Origin: Diphasiastrum complanatum
Taxonomy: Eukaryota > Streptophyta > Lycopodiopsida > Lycopodiales > Lycopodiaceae
DNA: 64,000 bases
Assembly: GCA_029204225.1 (NCBI GenBank)
Contig: CM055103.1
Location: 2,189,720 to 2,253,719, forward strand
Reading direction: 5' to 3'
Part shown: positions 1-11,540 of the stretch, one piece after another
How the letters are laid out: the number at the start of each line of letters is the position of its first letter
Numbering within the stretch: the stretch's first letter is position 1
The notes under the pieces: model-generated
The model's database searches: none
What the model was told of the DNA's origin: nothing
What the model saw: the letters and a program-made list of their open reading frames with translations, nothing else
Program-made: the position numbers and the translations under genes

Positions 1-1135
1 GTATCAAGAGAGGCCAGAGAGAGGGTGTGATCTGATAGGGTGAAGATTGTGATATCGACTATGTGACCATCAGTGCCTCAGAGACTATGATATCGACTAT
101 GTTTATTTGGGTAAAGACCAAGTAATTAGAGTATCTGGTTAGGCTTTACGGATTACCAAAGTGACATTATGAACATTCGCGATTCAAAGTTCACTGGTCG
201 CTTTTGGTGGCCGTATTTGCTAAACTAGAGATGACTCTGAACTTAAAGTTCTTCTAACCACTGGTAGATACCTCCTTTTATTGAGTATAGGAGAAGTATC
301 CGATGAATTATGATTGACGAATCATAGTTCAGATTCTAGTTATATTGATCGTTTAAAAGAAGGATTACTCGCATGATCAGAAGATTAGTTAAGATATGTA
401 TTCATATTTTCATAGCAATCTCCTCGGAGAGGTAGTCACCTTGATGGAGATTGGGGTATAGTAAGCATTTGGCTACCGGTTATAGCCCGTGCGTGCTTAC
501 GTATAGTTTTTAACCTGTATCACCCATTGCGGTAGAGACTCGGGCGTTCAAAGTTTAGAAAGTAGCGGATTTCCTACATGATATGCAGGAAATGCTACGG
601 ATTGCACGTGAGAATGTCTAGTGTACCTAGGATGGGGACCAACTTTATGCAAGTTTGAAAAGATCACCGAGAGACTTCCAAGTGGGGGGTTGGGTATTTT
701 TTGAGAATCTCGATGGATTCAAGTGTAATGTGTACCGGCTAGCATTACTAATCGTCCCCTAGATTTAGAGGACCGTTTAATATCTTGAAAAAGATCGGAT
801 CCTTAGCTTACCAATTGGAACTCCCGGATGAATCTCAAGTGCATCCCGTATTTCACGTAAGCCGTCTCTGAAAGAGTCTACGTGAAGGAGAGCATCTTGG
901 ATCTGGAGATCGATTGGACCTGTTGGATGAATCATCGGGTTTGTCTTGTCTTGAACCCGAAAAGATCTTGGATACAAGAACTAAACGATTGAGAAATCGT
1001 ATAATTACCAAGCATCTGGTTCGATGGAAGAGTCACACAGACGATGATCCTTCCTAGTAACAGGAAGGAAGCTTAAGGAGAGGAATTTCCCCAGTTTTAA
1101 GTTTTGAGGACAAAACTTGAATAAGGGGGGAAGAA
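1..1135 (+). mobile_element. Ty3/gypsy element A, upstream copy: 3' pol remnant (integrase core to chromodomain-like tail)
   Basis: Broken coding remnant on the plus strand. Around 110-235 the frame reads like an integrase core (EYLVRLYGLPK, then RFKVHW and VFAKLEMTLN in shifted frames). At 775-870 it reads GPFNILKKIGSLAYQLELP followed by VHPVFHVSRL, the region after the integrase catalytic core in plant chromoviruses. At 1018-1050 YLVRWKSHTDDDPS resembles the chromodomain start. Stops and frameshifts rule out function. A purine-rich run AAGGGGGGAAGAA at 1123-1135 is a convincing polypurine tract just before the LTR. The same block recurs at 6326-7157. Bases before about 104 do not match the second copy and were not identified. 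Confidence 0.7.
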
Positions 1136-1634
1136 TGTCATGCCCATGACTGGTCTCGGGTAGCGTGTCCACACTAGGGACCGGTAGACCAACAACCCGT
1201 AAGTTAATTGTGACTATAAGGGAATTGGGGCCCTTATGTGTACATGGTCATAATTAATGGTTGTAGGCCTAAATACTTGGTGGAGGATTTGTATGGGTCT
1301 ATCAATGAGTCGTTGGGGAACTGGATGACGTGGCCCAGATAGGCTGCAGAGTTGTCCAGTGAGGTGTCATTGTGCACTACTAGTGGTGCATGGGCCTTGG
1401 AGGGTATAAGTATACCTATTGGGCTCTCACTAGTGTATGCTTGCTAGTATGACCGCGGTGGCAGGATGTTGCTGGTGTGATGCCTCATTCCTTTTTGAGT
1501 GATTGATCCATAGCTTGGGGGCTAGATCCGTTCGATCTAGGTTTGGTTGGGTTGGTTTGTCCACCATCAAGTTCCCTTGTGTTGCTTGTGATTGGCATGC
1601 TTAGAATAGGATCCTTGGATTGAGGACTTTATAT
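1136..1634 (+). repeat. LTR of element A (complete copy)
   Basis: Begins TGTCATGCCC directly after a polypurine tract and ends directly before a tRNA-Met-type primer binding site, so both boundaries are functionally marked. Its 3' portion (from about 1312) is repeated at 7158-7480 with few changes, including the run around GAGGGTATAAGTATACC, which may hold the TATA box. Because pol sequence of the same family lies upstream and a primer site lies downstream, this LTR is shared between two tandem element units. The exact last base is uncertain: the second copy ends TATACA, this one TATAT. Confidence 0.75.
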
Positions 1635-1646
1635 TGGTATTAGAGC
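1635..1646 (+). other. Primer binding site, initiator tRNA-Met type (element A)
   Basis: TGGTATTAGAGC differs by one base from the classical plant retrotransposon site TGGTATCAGAGC. It sits immediately after the LTR, which fixes the orientation of element A as plus. Confidence 0.75.
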
Positions 1647-3610
1647 CAATTCTAAGCTCATTTAGCCATGGATTTGTGTTCAAGAGAAATCTCGAATTGT
1701 GGGGATTTTTCCATTGTGTGATATGGAATCTTGACACTTTCTCGAGAATTCAATGGAGTATGCAACGAAGTGGTGAAAGTGCGGATTATGCTTCCCATAG
1801 ATATGCTTGTTTGAAGTGTAATCGGTTGTGTGGTAAGTGCACTACCGGGTATACAATCGGTTCGATTTCTAGACACTTCATATTGGTTTTCAGGAAGTAA
1901 ATTTCTAATTTTCAATTCATTTGTGTTGCCCTTTACTTTATTAGGGACACTTTTCCGTTAGCAACGGGATCAATAAGAGTTAATGCTGGTTTTTTTGGCT
2001 TCTTGTTCTTAAACAGTGATTTAAGTGGTTTTGTTGGCTGTCTTTTGCTTTTTTATGAGCCAATTTTGGCTTGAATCAGAGGAAAAGCAGGAAAAGAAGC
2101 ACAAAAAAGACTAATCACTGGTTGTGTGGTGGTTTCTTACAGGATTTGCATGGTGGTTTCTTGGTGATTCACAGGTTCATGCTGGATTTTTTGGCAATCA
2201 GTAAGGCCATCATACTGATGGTATGGTTTACAGCATAGCCTAATCTGTAAATATGGATGGGAACCTGCAAATCAGGGTTTCTGGGAAAAAATGGACAGCA
2301 TCTACCTTGTTTTTCAACCTTTAAGAAACTATTTTGTGTAGAATCTGTAAGAAGGTTGCTTATGCACAAATTAAAGCTTAGCAACAGTGTTTGCATTCTT
2401 CTAACACCTTTTATCTGCAAGAAACGCAGTATGGAAAGGTAGACAGCTTCTAACTGAAGCTAAAACAAGTCTAAACTCTTATTTGCCATAATAGAGGATG
2501 CTTAGGCTTGAGGTAATGCAAAACACTGTATCAGTCTCGCATAAAACTTCAAGAATCTGCAGCAACAGCCATAGGAAAGCATTTAAATCTTTTAGCAACA
2601 GATTGTTGCAGGGACTAGAAGCCAAACTGTAAAAGAAAACATCAAAAAAAAAAAAACTATTGGTCTGCAACCAAAACCACGCCTGACAGCGCATAGTAGG
2701 ACGCCTCCTTACACCTGGATACCTGCACTGAATCGGAGAGGAGTGTGGAGGATTAGGCGAACCTCCAAGCCTCTCTGAGGCTGCCTTCTCGCGCGCCCCT
2801 TCTCTCTCGGGCCTCTCCCTCTCTCCTTTCTGCTCGCGGCCAGCAGTCTGGCGCCCAAGAGGAGGTAATTTCTTTTTTAGAAATTGGGGGGGGAGAGGGG
2901 TGTCAAGTAAACTTAAAATTTTACTTTAGTTTATCTTGAGTGAAGTGCATGGTAGGTTGAGAGGAGGGGTGGGCCAGGGGAGGCATACCTGGGTTTTTTG
3001 ATCTTTGTTTTCTCGTGTTTTTACAAAGTTCCATGGGCTTCTAATAGTCATTCTAGACTATAAATTTGAAAATGCAGTTAAGTTAATTGTTGAATCGTGA
3101 TGGCTTAAAAATTGCGTGAATTAGATTCCGGTGCATATAATGGTTTTTTCCGTGTATTTATTGCACAAGATCCATTTTGCAAAGATCATTGGTATAAATT
3201 CTATAAGCACGTTAAGGACCGTGTTTTTTCGGCTTTGCTCAATTAGAAAATTATACCCGCACTAATGGCAACCGAACGTAAATTTTTTAAAATTTTCGGT
3301 TTTTGTGCAAGTGGAGGGAGTGAAATTCCAGTTAGGGGAGGCAAATGAAAATTCGCCCGACATCGCTCGACAGTGATGGCCCCCTAAAATATTAAACACA
3401 TGATTGCAATTTTGGACATGGAGTCTTGGAATTTCATCTACGCAATAAATAGAAAAAACCTAATGCAAAATCTATCTAATCAATTATTAGCCATTATGAT
3501 AAACAGCTTGGGCTTAAAAACGGAAATTCTTCTGGTGAGTAAAGCCCGGAAGTTGTCGATGACTGGATAAACCGTTTGTTGCTGCACAATGTCCCAGAGT
3601 AAACAAAAGC

Positions 3611-3700
3611 GAATTTCGTCGGTGCTTTGGGTCAAGCCTTAAGAGAATGCAACCCGAATTTCGTCTATGCTTTGGGTCAAGCCTCAAGAGAGTGCAACCC
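3611..3700. repeat. Tandem duplication, 2 x 45 bp
   Basis: Two adjacent copies start GAATTTCGTC at 3611 and 3656, each containing GCTTTGGGTCAAGCCT and ending GTGCAACCC or ATGCAACCC. They differ at a few positions. Confidence 0.8.
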
Positions 3701-5511
3701 ATAGAACTGTGACTGGGCTGAGTTCCTGGTGGAATTTCGTAAAGCTTTTTTCACAGTTAACAAAATGTGTATTCGCTTTATTAACTGCGATGGGCAACCG
3801 AGAACGTGAATTCTTGGATTTTTTGGCGAACGTGTCATTTTTTCAAAATCGTGCACGGCCAGAAAGGGCTTAGAAGCCTAGGATGGAAACTGAAATGGAA
3901 CGAAAAAGTTGTTTCTTGATGTGCTTGAAGCCGTGGGCGTACCAACACTATTTGTTGTTAAGAACAAAAAAAATCCGGTTCATTCTTCCCCATTTCTAAA
4001 TCTGTCACTGTAAACCTTACGGTGACCGTAAAGATTATGAAAAGGGGCGAAGGAATGTTTTGATTTAGTTGAAGTTGAAAATTTCTAATAAATTCCCGAG
4101 AACTTCGTATACTTGTATTATTTTTCTAACACTTTGATCAGGAAGTGGAGGGCCTTCATGTAGGAAGAACCTGTGGTATGGGACGCAGGCAATTCCAAAA
4201 TGAAGATCTGAAACTAACTGGATCAGTTGACCATAGTATGGCCGTAAGTCTTAGTGTGCCAAATACTATCGGTCATAAAACGGGTGTTTTGTCGAAAATT
4301 TGAGATATTGGTCATGACCCCTTTCTTGGATATCTCAAATTTACAAAACCGGAAACCCGGCAAGCTATTTCTTTATAAAGATATATTGATGAATTTCTGA
4401 ACACACTTGTCAACCCGACTTTATGTGATTCCTTGGAAGGTAATTCTGATTACCCATTGACCATGGACGATGTCATATAAATGGTTAATGAAACCGTTTT
4501 CTAAAATTGCTTTTTCTACTTGAATCTTCAAGTATTCCTTTTCTGATTTACCGGTCAATTCTCAAGCTTGGTAATAAAGAAGATCTTTTGTTAAGTCACT
4601 GTGCTGGGACATCATTGGTATTTGCTTACAATGATGCAACACTTCTTTGACTTTCTCGATTTTCTTGGATCTCGAGCAAATCTTGAATGATATGCACCCC
4701 TTGGGAACTCGTGGCATTTCCTGTAAAAAAAAGGGGGAGAAGTAGGAAGAGAAGAGAGTTATCAAGGAGAAGCATCTGTTAGAGAATCCAGGAGGAATCT
4801 GTTATAGATAACGGGCCTGTTTTATGAATAAAAAATGATGGGATATTTTGATATCAAAAATCCTTTAGGGATTATAGTAGATATCTGGTTTAAAGATTTG
4901 AGAGGGGGAAATTTAGAAAGCACTCGTGGTAGATAAGTGGCTAATTACAAATCTGATTGATTTGTGTCAGAACTAGGAAAATCTAATACAAGATGGAGTT
5001 TGTTGAAACCTGTTCCTTGCTGAAAATAGTCAGCTTGATCTTAGTGTGAATTGAGATCCGTGGGTTGATGCAAGGAAAGAAATTCATGCTAACAATATAT
5101 ATTTTTTGAGTTAATCTCCGATTGAGATTTTTTGGTTGTGAAATAGCACTCTTTGAGAAATATTCTCTCTTAGAGGATAACCAAGTTACAGGATTCTCGA
5201 TTATGAAAGTGTTGTGTAGTACATATCAGGAGTTATCTGTAGAGATATGCTATGTAGTGAATCTTTGTGGGATCATTAAAACCTTTTGTACAAACTTCTA
5301 ATCCTGTGGATCTACAAAGTATTCCGTGAACTAAGTTTATATGCATGCATAAAGTAGTTGTTGGTACATAGGCATATTGATGAGAATTGTGTTTGAGACA
5401 ATTTCTTGATGGGTTATAGTGATTTCTCATTGAGAATTGCTTACTGACCTAGAATTGATTTAGAATCAGATTAAATGTGGTGTTTTGGTACCACACCGAG
5501 ATATTTTAATT

Positions 5512-5675
5512 TTTTCTAAATCTGATACAACTAACCGTGTTAGAAGCGCTACTTCTGAGTTAGTTGTTGGAAATCAACAATATAATCTTAGTATTTTCTA
5601 AATCTGATACAACTAACCGTGTCAGAAGCGCTACTTCTGCGTTAGTTGTTGGAAATTAACAATATAATCTTAGTT
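5512..5675. repeat. Tandem duplication, 2 x 82 bp, each unit with a hairpin
   Basis: Two copies start TTTTCTAAATCTG at 5512 and 5594. Each contains CAACTAAC on the left and GTTAGTTG on the right, with an inner AGAAG/CTTCT pair, so each unit can fold into a nested stem. Only a few substitutions separate the copies, so the duplication is fairly recent. Confidence 0.85.
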
Positions 5676-5895
5676 ATGGATTATTTGAGATGTATTGCTT
5701 ATAAGTCACGTCATTTATGAGTCATTTTGAATTCATTTACTGATGGGTGTGCATAGAATGCACGTGAACTTTTGGGACTTATTTTTTCCCGTTCGGAAAA
5801 GATGGAATGCAATCCCGAAAGACTCTAGAGAGTTGGATAGTTGTGGTTGCCAAAAGTCAGAGCTTCATGTACTGAAGTTCTTGTCAATCTTAAGT

Positions 5896-5988
5896 TATTC
5901 TAGATTAGAACTTAAGAGAAAAATCTAGACGTATTCTAGATTAGAACTTAAGAGAAAAATCTAGACGTATTCTAGAAAAATCTAGACG
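5896..5988. repeat. Short tandem repeat, 36-bp unit, two full copies plus a partial one
   Basis: Units begin TATTCTAGATTAGAACTTAA at 5896 and 5932. A shortened third unit (TATTCTAGAAAAATCTAGAC) follows at 5968. Units contain the palindromes TCTAGA and CTTAAG. Confidence 0.8.
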
Positions 5989-6284
5989 TATTCTAACTTT
6001 GGAATGACAATTTGTGCCATATCTAAAGTGAGGGTATTCTTGTGATTATCCTTTTATTGACACCGAGTGTGAGTTGGAAAAGTCTGGAACTTTTTAGATG
6101 GAAAGGACTTTCAAGAAGAACTCATGTGTCTTTTAAGAATTGCAATACACTCTTATGATATGGTATGGTCTCGGGAATTTGGAGAGTTGGGATTGGTGAA
6201 TCATAACTCAGATTCTAGGGAATAACTAATTCATAGGAGAGGATTGTGCTCATGGTAGATTACCCCAGATGCATAAACAAGATA

Positions 6285-7157
6285 GTGGAATTTTGGTAAT
6301 GACTGGCCATCTTACCAAATCGAAATGTTTATTTGGGTAAAGACCAAGTAATTAGAGTATCTGGTTAGGCTTTACGGATTACCAAAGTGACATTATGAAC
6401 ATTCGCGATTCAAAGTTCGCTGGTCGCTTTTGGTGGCCGTATTTGCTAAACTAGAGATGACTCTGAACTTAAAGTTCTTCTAACCATTGGTAGTTACCTT
6501 CTTTTATTGAGTATAGGACAAGTATCCGATGAATTATGATTGATGAATCATAGTTTAGATTCTAGTTATATTGATCATTTAAAAGAAAGATTACTCGCGT
6601 GATCAGAAGATTACTTAAGAAATGTATTCATATTTTCATAGCAATCTCCTCGGAGAGGTAGTCACCTTGATGGAGATTGGGGTATAGTAAGCATTTGGCT
6701 ACCGGTTATAGCCCGTGCGTGCTTACGTATAGTTTTTAACCTATATCACCCATTGCGGTAGAGACTCGAGCGTTCAAAGTTTAGAAAGTAGCGGATTTCC
6801 TACATAGTATGCAGGAAATGCTACGGATTGCACGTGAGAATGTCTAGTGTACCCAGGATGGGGACCAACTTTATGCAAGTCTGAAAAGATCACCGAGAGA
6901 CTTCCAAGTGGGGGGTTGAGTATTTTTTGAGAATCTCGATGGATTCAAGTGTAATGTGTACCGGCTAGCATTACTAATCGTCCCCTAGATTTAGAGGACC
7001 GTTTAAAATCTTGAAAAAGATCGGATCCTAAGCTTACCAATTGGAACTCCCGGATGAATCTCAAGTGCATCCCGTATTTCACGTAAGCCGTCTCTGAAAG
7101 AGTCTACGTGAAGGAAAGCATCTTGGATCTGAAGATCGATTGGACCTGTTGGATGAA
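6285..7157 (+). mobile_element. Ty3/gypsy element A, downstream copy: integrase and chromodomain-like remnant
   Basis: Near-duplicate of 104-930, starting a little further upstream: VMTGHLTKSK at 6293-6325 resembles the integrase segment VDRLTKSAHF. Then EYLVRLYGLPK and, at about 6999-7095, the GPF-KILKKIG and HPVFHVSRL blocks. The copy stops at about 7157, where it jumps straight into the middle of the LTR. The tail, polypurine tract and LTR start are missing, a loss of roughly 380 bp relative to the first copy. Non-functional. Confidence 0.7.
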
Positions 7158-7480
7158 TCATTGGGGAACTGGATGACATGGCCAGATAGGTTGCAGAGTT
7201 GTCCAGTGAGGTGTCACAGTGCACTACTAGTGGTGCATGGGCCTTGGAGGGTATAAGTATACCTATTGGGCTCTCACTAGTGTATGCTGGATAGCATGAC
7301 CGGTGGCTAGATGCTGCTGGTGTGATGCCTTATTCCTCTTTGAGTGATTGATCCATAGCTTGGGGGCTAGATCCGTTCAATCTAGGTTTGGTTGGGTTGG
7401 TTTGTCCACCATCAGGTTCCCTTGTGTTGCTTGTGATTGGCATGCTTAGAATAGGATCCTTAGATTGATGACTTTATACA
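7158..7480 (+). repeat. Truncated 3' LTR of element A
   Basis: Matches 1312-1633 closely, including the GAGGGTATAAGTATACC segment, and ends in TATACA, a proper CA terminus. The first roughly 175 bp of the LTR are deleted. Confidence 0.75.
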
Positions 7481-9869
7481 AAGCATTCTCAAAAGAAAGA
7501 GAAAGATGGCTAGAAACCCTCTTGTAGAAACTCGTGGACAGCCAAGGAGAATAGTTAGTATTGCTTACAAAAGTGTCTCATACATATGGGATGCACACAT
7601 ATATATAGTCCAAGATGACTATCTAACTTCATGACTATTGGCTATCCAACTACTTGACTATTGACTATCCAACTTTCTATAAGTTACATAGAAAGAATAA
7701 GGTACCTCCAATATGTCAAGTTGGGGTACTTAATGTCACAATTAGGCCTAGTGGACCCATGAGTCCCTACCAAGTTAATTTCATACTAACTTAGCTAGCT
7801 CTAAGTTTAGTAGGCCTAATATCATAAATGACCATGATTACACAACTCTCGACCTTTTGGGTCAAAGTAACCTATGGTAATGTAATCGATTCCATTTACA
7901 TTCCAACAGCCTTTATGATCCATGATGCTTCTCATGCGGAGTTTGTGCTATGATCAATCAGAAATTCGAGTTACAAAGCCTCAGATTATACTTCTCTAGG
8001 AGGAGAGCTCGGACGAACCCATACTCAGATGGTGAGGATATTCGTATTCCTATGAAAGATCAAAATTGTGATTAGAGACAATGTACAGTACACCATCACC
8101 CTACTACTAGAGCCTCCAAATCCATGAGGACTCAAATTCGGAGGCCCCACAACAATCAGCACCAGAGTCAAAGATATAATCATCATCATCAGCGTGTTTC
8201 TATCACACTGGCTCCTCTTATTCATTCAAGTGCCCATATCATAGCCTTTTCAGCCATCCTAGCTAAGGGTGCATGTAAATCATCGGTTGCACACAGTCCC
8301 TGAACCATATTTCTTATAGAGATGATGTTTCATTTTCATATCAGTAGTATTTCTGATTTTTCTTCACTATTTGGAGACATTATGGCACTCCCTTAGTTGT
8401 TACACTTGCTTTTGGCATGAAAAACACATTAATAAGGCTTTTTTTGTCTCTTTAGTGCCTCCTGCAATGGCGCCCTACTACACCTAGCTGTCATCAGCGG
8501 TCTCTTGCCCAATCCTCCATCCTCCATCGCCCATGGCCCCATCTCTCACTCTGGCCCCATCTCCGTCACTCTTGCACCATCCTCCTTAGCTACCATCTGT
8601 GGACTTCCCCCATTGCTCCATGGTTCCTATTCGTAATCAATCCCAATGCTGCTCCAGACACCATCACTACTCGATGGCAAAAGGGAGGCAAGTTGGTAGT
8701 GGGGGGAGCGCCCCCCCCCCTCGTGCACAAGTAGCTTCGCTGGTGGCGCAGGCAGCAATACCGCCCACCCAAGCAAGCGTGTTGCAAGGACAAGCAGTTT
8801 TATCTGCTTCTCAAGCAATGGGAATGTCATTAGAATCCCTGTCTCAGATCTGCCTCCTGATCTACCTCGCGCCATTTCTCTCTCCCAGTTTTATTTCGTT
8901 TAACAACCATCAAATGTGCAACATCCTCCCACATAGCTACTTCAAACATGATCCAACAACTTGAATGTAAAGTGGAGCAAAAAGAAATTTGGAAGCTACT
9001 GTCCATCAAGGTTGAGACAGGGATTTCAACACTAATAGGGTTCCACCATTTCTGGGTTTTGTAGCAAAATTAAACAGTGATTTCAGTGCTCCTATAACTC
9101 TAGAACTTTTGATTTTTTGTCTGGTATATGAGGCATCAGTTTCAGTGTTCAGTTAGGTCTGGATATTCTTCTGGTTTGACTGAAATCACAGCCTACCTGA
9201 AATTGCTCTTTCCTTGATTCTTGACATATCTTTTCACTTTGAGAATGTTTTGAGATTTTGATCCTAACAGTGTTTGTGAGACAGCAGAGTTAGAGGGAAA
9301 CAATAAGCTGTTCTTTGTCCTGACTAGACTAGTTTTTGACAACCACATTGAATTTGCTAGCAACAGGTGAACAATAGTTTGAAACATTGAATCACTGTGA
9401 CTAATGTATCTCAAAAGTTCGATGTGTTGCTTGTAAATTGAATAACCCAATAGTGGTTATCATAAAAAAAAATAGTCAATATCCTTCCCTCTGTTAAGGG
9501 TTTTTGAAAAGATATACAAGAAGTTAAAGAGCAATTCATAGTTTGGTTTCTGCCTCAAAGGATGCTGTAAGCTGATAATCTACTTTCAATTTTGCTACCA
9601 GAAACCCTGAACAAATGGGCTTAATTGACTATCTAAAAATCTGTAAACATAACGCTCTGTTGCTGCTTTGAAAAGTTACAAGATTTAAAGCCTGTTTATG
9701 GCTTCAACGTATTTTTCTAAAGTCCTATCACCTAAAAATCACTCCAATCCACTTGAATGATCAATCCCAAACGCCCTATGATACTAATCAATTATTAAAA
9801 CAAATAGGGCAAGTTGTAATTGACAACATGACAGGAATAAGACACGAGACCAACAATTGCAAAATCTTT
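7481..9869. other. No gene recognised; contains a retroposon-3'-end-like piece and a C/G-rich patch
   Basis: I see no coding gene. At 8409-8452, CTTTTGGCATG..TTAATAAGGCTT followed by a T/CT-rich run resembles 49170-49200, the 3' end of the retroposon with the (CT)n tail. It is followed, as there, by C-rich sequence (8460-8720) including a C10 run at 8710. A 121-codon frame at 8599-8964 is low-complexity and probably not a gene. Confidence 0.4.
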
Positions 9870-11540
9870 TTGACCATCTCCAACAGGTCACGTCCAACCA
9901 GTTAAGCTACCAACCTGAAATGTTTATCGGTGACCCTAAACATACAAAGCCCAAAATAGTTGAGGAATGGATTAACCATTGGTCTAGCTACTAATCTACA
10001 TAATGTACCTAAGGAAAAGAAAATATCCCCGGTTTTCCTTTATCTTGAGGGAAAGGCCTCCTACCACTAGAGGGACCTAACCCCCAAACCCATGACATGG
10101 GCCGAATTCAAGAAGAAATTCTTAATTGCCTTCATGGTCGTGAATGACTCCGAAATGTACAAGAGATTTATGGAATGATGTATGGCCAACCATAGTCTGG
10201 ATACCTATATCTAGGAGTTTACGGACTTTATGACTGCAGTGGCCTTATTTGACAAAAAATTGGCCCTGTGGCAGTTCATACAAGGTTTGTGGGCCGATTA
10301 CCAAAATGCATGTAAGCATAATGTGTTGACTACATTGGAGGACATTATCCATGTATCACATGCTTATAACAGAACAGTAGTCGCCTCTCAAAAGCAAAAT
10401 CAAAACACGATGGTTGCCAATCCAAAAACCAAGAAAAAAACAAAACAATTGAGTTTTTTGATGAACTTGAGAAAGCTACCCATAACCTGAAACTAAAAGG
10501 AATGCTACAAAGTCCAAATAAGCAGAGAATCTTTGCTAAAGCCAAGGCATCTCATGAAAAATTGCCCATATCAAGGAACAAATCATCATCTACTAAAGTG
10601 GCTATTTTACCCGCACGTAAATTACAAAAACTTGAAATTGATTTGGTTCAAGGTTTTAACTGTCAATATCAATTTAGTACACTATCTTTTGGGCCTAATG
10701 AATTGTTCTGCCTTCAAGGCAAAATCTTGGGGGAAAGACGTTCATGTATTATTAGACTCTAGGACCACTCACAACCTCATTACCTCTCATCTTGTGCAGA
10801 AGCTCAAGGTGGCCACAAAGGTGAATATGGTTCACATAGCCTGAGGAGGACGTCGAAATCTGGGATGTTGAAGGACCAGAATTGGAGCTGGAGTTGCTTG
10901 GATATACGAAGCTGATCAATTTTCAAGTTACAAATTTAGGCCACATAGATGTGATCTTAGGATATGCACGGTCCTTGCAGAAACTTGATGGCTTAACTAT
11001 TGATTTCAAGCTAAAGAAATACAAAAAATCATGGATCTGAATATGAATTGTATCATTTATTCTTGAAGTCTCCAATGCAATGTAATACTATTGTTAAATG
11101 TCTTCCTATGGATGTATTTCAAAGTGTAATATCGTAATTCATAAGAAGAACAACAGTTACTCAAGATCTGAGTTCCATGATGTTCTTCCAGAGGAGCTAT
11201 TTCATGGTTTACCTCTCATTGATCACTGCTTATGAAAGAGAACCATCTATAATAACAATTCCTTTTATTAGCTCCAATCTCATTCGAAATGAACTTTTGT
11301 TCAGGAGTGAGAAGGTATGCAGTGCAAGGGGATGATGCATTAAGCACATAATTTTTTACGAATGTCATGACGCACCTTGTGTTGGGCATCCAAGCATTCA
11401 TCGTACTTTAGACTTGGTACAGAGGGACTTTCTTTGACCAAAAATGAAACCCTTTGTAGACTCTTACATTTTGAAATGCAAGCAGTTCCAGCTGAATCAC
11501 ATTGAAAGGTTGAAGGCTGGTGGACTCTTGCATCCAATAG
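9870..11540 (+). mobile_element. Ty3/gypsy element B: gag, protease and integrase zinc-finger remnant, RT deleted
   Basis: Plus-strand remnant. Gag core at about 10020-10380 (TWAEFKKKFLIAF at 10098-10136, then TDFMTAVALFDKKLALWQFI), broken by TAG and TGA stops. Zinc-knuckle-like KPRHLMKNCP lies at 10536-10565. Protease: VLLDSRTTHNLI near 10744-10790, where the active-site DSG has become DSR, then DVILGYA near 10950-10970. At 11170-11230 the start of the RT region reads EFHDVLPEELFHGLPLIDH. It is followed at once by an integrase zinc-binding region (HDAPCVGHPSIHRTLDLV near 11360-11430, then LKCKQFQ). All catalytic RT and RNase H sequence is absent. The element is cut at 11540 by element C and resumes at 20175. 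Confidence 0.75.
11536..11540. repeat. Target-site duplication AATAG, left copy
   Basis: AATAG at 11536-11540 is repeated exactly at 20170-20174, flanking the two LTRs of element C. A 5-bp duplication is what Ty3/gypsy integrase produces. Removing 11541-20174 restores a contiguous integrase reading in element B. Confidence 0.95.

Larger units (their letters stand above)
1647..6284 (+). mobile_element. Internal region of element A without recognisable gag or reverse transcriptase
   Basis: This 4.6-kb stretch lies between the primer site and the integrase remnant of the second unit. I found no gag, zinc knuckle, protease or reverse-transcriptase motif on either strand; open frames here are all under 90 codons and look random. 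A GC-rich patch lies at 2690-2870 and a G-run at 2886-2900. Three short tandem repeats are annotated separately. It is either a very decayed internal region or a large non-coding internal domain, as in non-autonomous LTR elements. Confidence 0.45.

Noticed and set aside
1635-1646. A tRNA gene at the tRNA-like words (also 19403, 29298, 43862, 46273)
   Set aside because: Only 12-18 nt match the 3' end of a tRNA, and each lies against an LTR end; these are primer binding sites.
8599-8964. 121-codon plus-strand frame
   Set aside because: Runs through a C10 tract in the C-rich sequence after a retroposon-like tail; opposing frames of similar length exist.
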